Translations under genes and position numbers: made by a program
Source: Armatimonadota bacterium
GTDB taxonomy: Bacteria; Armatimonadota; Zipacnadia; Zipacnadales; UBA11051
Assembly (NCBI GenBank): GCA_003542955.1
Contig: DPJP01000319.1
Span: 43,776-50,687 of the forward strand
DNA: 6,912 nt
Direction: 5' to 3'
Shown here: piece by piece, positions 5,983 to 6,912 of the stretch
Position numbering within the stretch: position 1 is the stretch's first letter
Layout of the letters: each line of letters starts with the position of its first letter
The notes under the pieces: model-generated
Seen by the model: the letters and a program-made list of their open reading frames with translations, nothing else
Databases searched by the model: none
What the model was told of the DNA's origin: nothing

Positions 5983-6912
5983 TCAGCTTGCCACGGGCCG
6001 CAACTGCACCCCAACCGCCGGCAGGCCCTCGGACGCCTCCGGCACGATATGGGTGGCCCTCAGAGAGAGAACATAGACGCCCGCCCGGTCGAGCTTGATC
6101 GTGCCGAGCATGGTGGCATGCTCGGGGAAGTACTGCCCGCGTGGGCTGTCGACGGGCTCGTCGAGATTGAGTTGTCCCTCGACCGTCTGTCCGGCGACAC
6201 TTACGGCGACGGTGTGCCCCTTTGTCGCAAGGTGCGTCCGGTGCGGTGAGGAGACAATCACGCGGACGTCATACTCGCCCGACTGGCTCACCTTGAACTG
6301 CCACGAGAACCAGTCTTCCGTGCTCTTCCAGCCCTGGGCGATCTTCGTGCGTGACAGCGCGAGTGTCGAGTCGGGGGCAGCAGCGTGCATCTGGCCGAGG
6401 TAGACGGGGAGACCCACAGTGCCGGAGGGCTGCTGCAGCGGCTGCGTGTCTACATCCGGCATGCCATCGAGTTCGAGAACGACCACGCTCACGAGCGGGT
6501 CAGGCCCCTCGGCGGGAAGTGACAGGTCCACCCGGTGCTGGTCGGCATCCGCGTCGTGGCTCTGGCTGACTGCCACCTCGACGCTCGGGTCTGCGAGCAG
6601 GGAGGCCCTGCGTACGTTGTTGCGCAGGCCCACGATGCTGAGCTGCGTGTCCCAGTTCATCACCAGCAGGTAGAGCTTGTTCTCCTTTGTGGTGATGCGG
6701 CCCCAGTCGAACTCGTACGGGTACGGGTTGGCCCGCGTCCCGTAGACCGCCTCGCTGTTGACATCCATCCACTTGCCGATGCCCAGCAGCAGGTCGATAC
6801 TCGGTTGCGGAATCAGGCCCTCGGAGGTTGGGCCGACGTTGAGCAGATAGTTGACGCCCTTGGAGGCGAGATCCACAAGCAGGTAGAGCAGGTCCTTGAC
6901 CGACTTCCAGTT
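5983..6912 (-). CDS. GH29 alpha-L-fucosidase, C-terminal half with extra beta-sandwich domain (5' partial)
   Basis: The frame is open to the right edge, so the start and most of the catalytic barrel, including the nucleophile, lie outside; 309 residues are visible, counted from base 6912. Residues 1-35 match the last barrel segment of GH29 enzymes: NWKSVKDLL, then LVDLASKGVNYLLNVGPTSE and GLIP. Next comes the family's C-terminal beta-sandwich (about 45-147), with the recognisable 'EFDWGRITTKENKLYLLV'. GH29 enzymes release terminal alpha-L-fucose from glycans by a retaining mechanism. After a linker, residues about 165-309 form an added domain (WKSTEDWFSWQFKVSQSGEY, later GHTVAVSVAGQTVEG and AGVYVLSLRA) that resembles a galactose-binding-like carbohydrate-binding module. 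The GTG at 6876 is internal, not the start. The gene converges on the plus-strand cluster, so it is a separate transcript but a likely functional partner. Export cannot be judged because the N-terminus is absent. Confidence 0.9.
   Translation of the reverse strand, partial: NWKSVKDLLYLLVDLASKGVNYLLNVGPTSEGLIPQPSIDLLLGIGKWMDVNSEAVYGTRANPYPYEFDWGRITTKENKLYLLVMNWDTQLSIVGLRNNVRRASLLADPSVEVAVSQSHDADADQHRVDLSLPAEGPDPLVSVVVLELDGMPDVDTQPLQQPSGTVGLPVYLGQMHAAAPDSTLALSRTKIAQGWKSTEDWFSWQFKVSQSGEYDVRVIVSSPHRTHLATKGHTVAVSVAGQTVEGQLNLDEPVDSPRGQYFPEHATMLGTIKLDRAGVYVLSLRATHIVPEASEGLPAVGVQLRPVAS

Noticed and set aside
1..6912. CRISPR arrays, tRNA or rRNA genes, insertion sequences, attachment sites
   Set aside because: I saw no regularly spaced repeats, cloverleaf-like segments, transposase motifs or terminal inverted repeats.

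Overview
The window is a GC-rich stretch of bacterial chromosome devoted to breaking down complex carbohydrate. It holds five protein genes and no RNA genes, mobile elements, CRISPR arrays or phage signals that I can recognise. Coding density is high, intergenic gaps are about 25 to 110 bases, and long open frames antisense to the real genes reflect GC-biased third positions. The protein style (uncharacterised sugar hydrolases with planctomycete- or Armatimonadota-like tails, plus several divergent sialidase-fold proteins) suggests an uncultivated, glycan-degrading bacterium of the Planctomycetota, Armatimonadota, Verrucomicrobiota or Lentisphaerota type. This placement comes from protein style alone; there is no phylogenetic marker here.

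Layout. Four genes run left to right. The first (2-1090, cut at its 5' end) is the C-terminal part of an (alpha/alpha)-barrel, glycoside-hydrolase-like protein with a beta-sandwich tail. The second (1169-3397) is a secreted protein of about 742 residues with an N-terminal beta-sandwich and a TIM-barrel-like domain carrying acidic candidate catalytic residues. The third (3487-4743) and fourth (4770-5876) are two dissimilar beta-propeller proteins of the sialidase/BNR (Asp-box) fold. A gene on the opposite strand (5983-6912, cut at its 5' end) converges on them. It encodes the C-terminal half of a GH29 alpha-L-fucosidase with an extra C-terminal carbohydrate-binding-like domain.

How they may work together. 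The four plus-strand genes have the same orientation and short gaps, and the last pair is separated by only 26 bases with possible overlapping starts, so they probably form one transcription unit. One enzyme carries a clear signal peptide, whereas the two propeller proteins show none. This suggests a division between export and cytoplasm: one enzyme acts outside the cytoplasm on a polymer or large oligosaccharide, and the others act on imported pieces. With a fucosidase next door, the likely substrate is a fucose-containing, possibly acidic or sulfated glycan (algal, plant or mucin-like), but the sequence does not fix the substrate.

What is most worth a second look. Both propeller proteins look like sialidases by fold, but they lack parts of the sialidase active site in different ways, so they should not be assumed to cleave sialic acid. 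The TIM-barrel protein does not match any numbered glycoside hydrolase family I can name with confidence.
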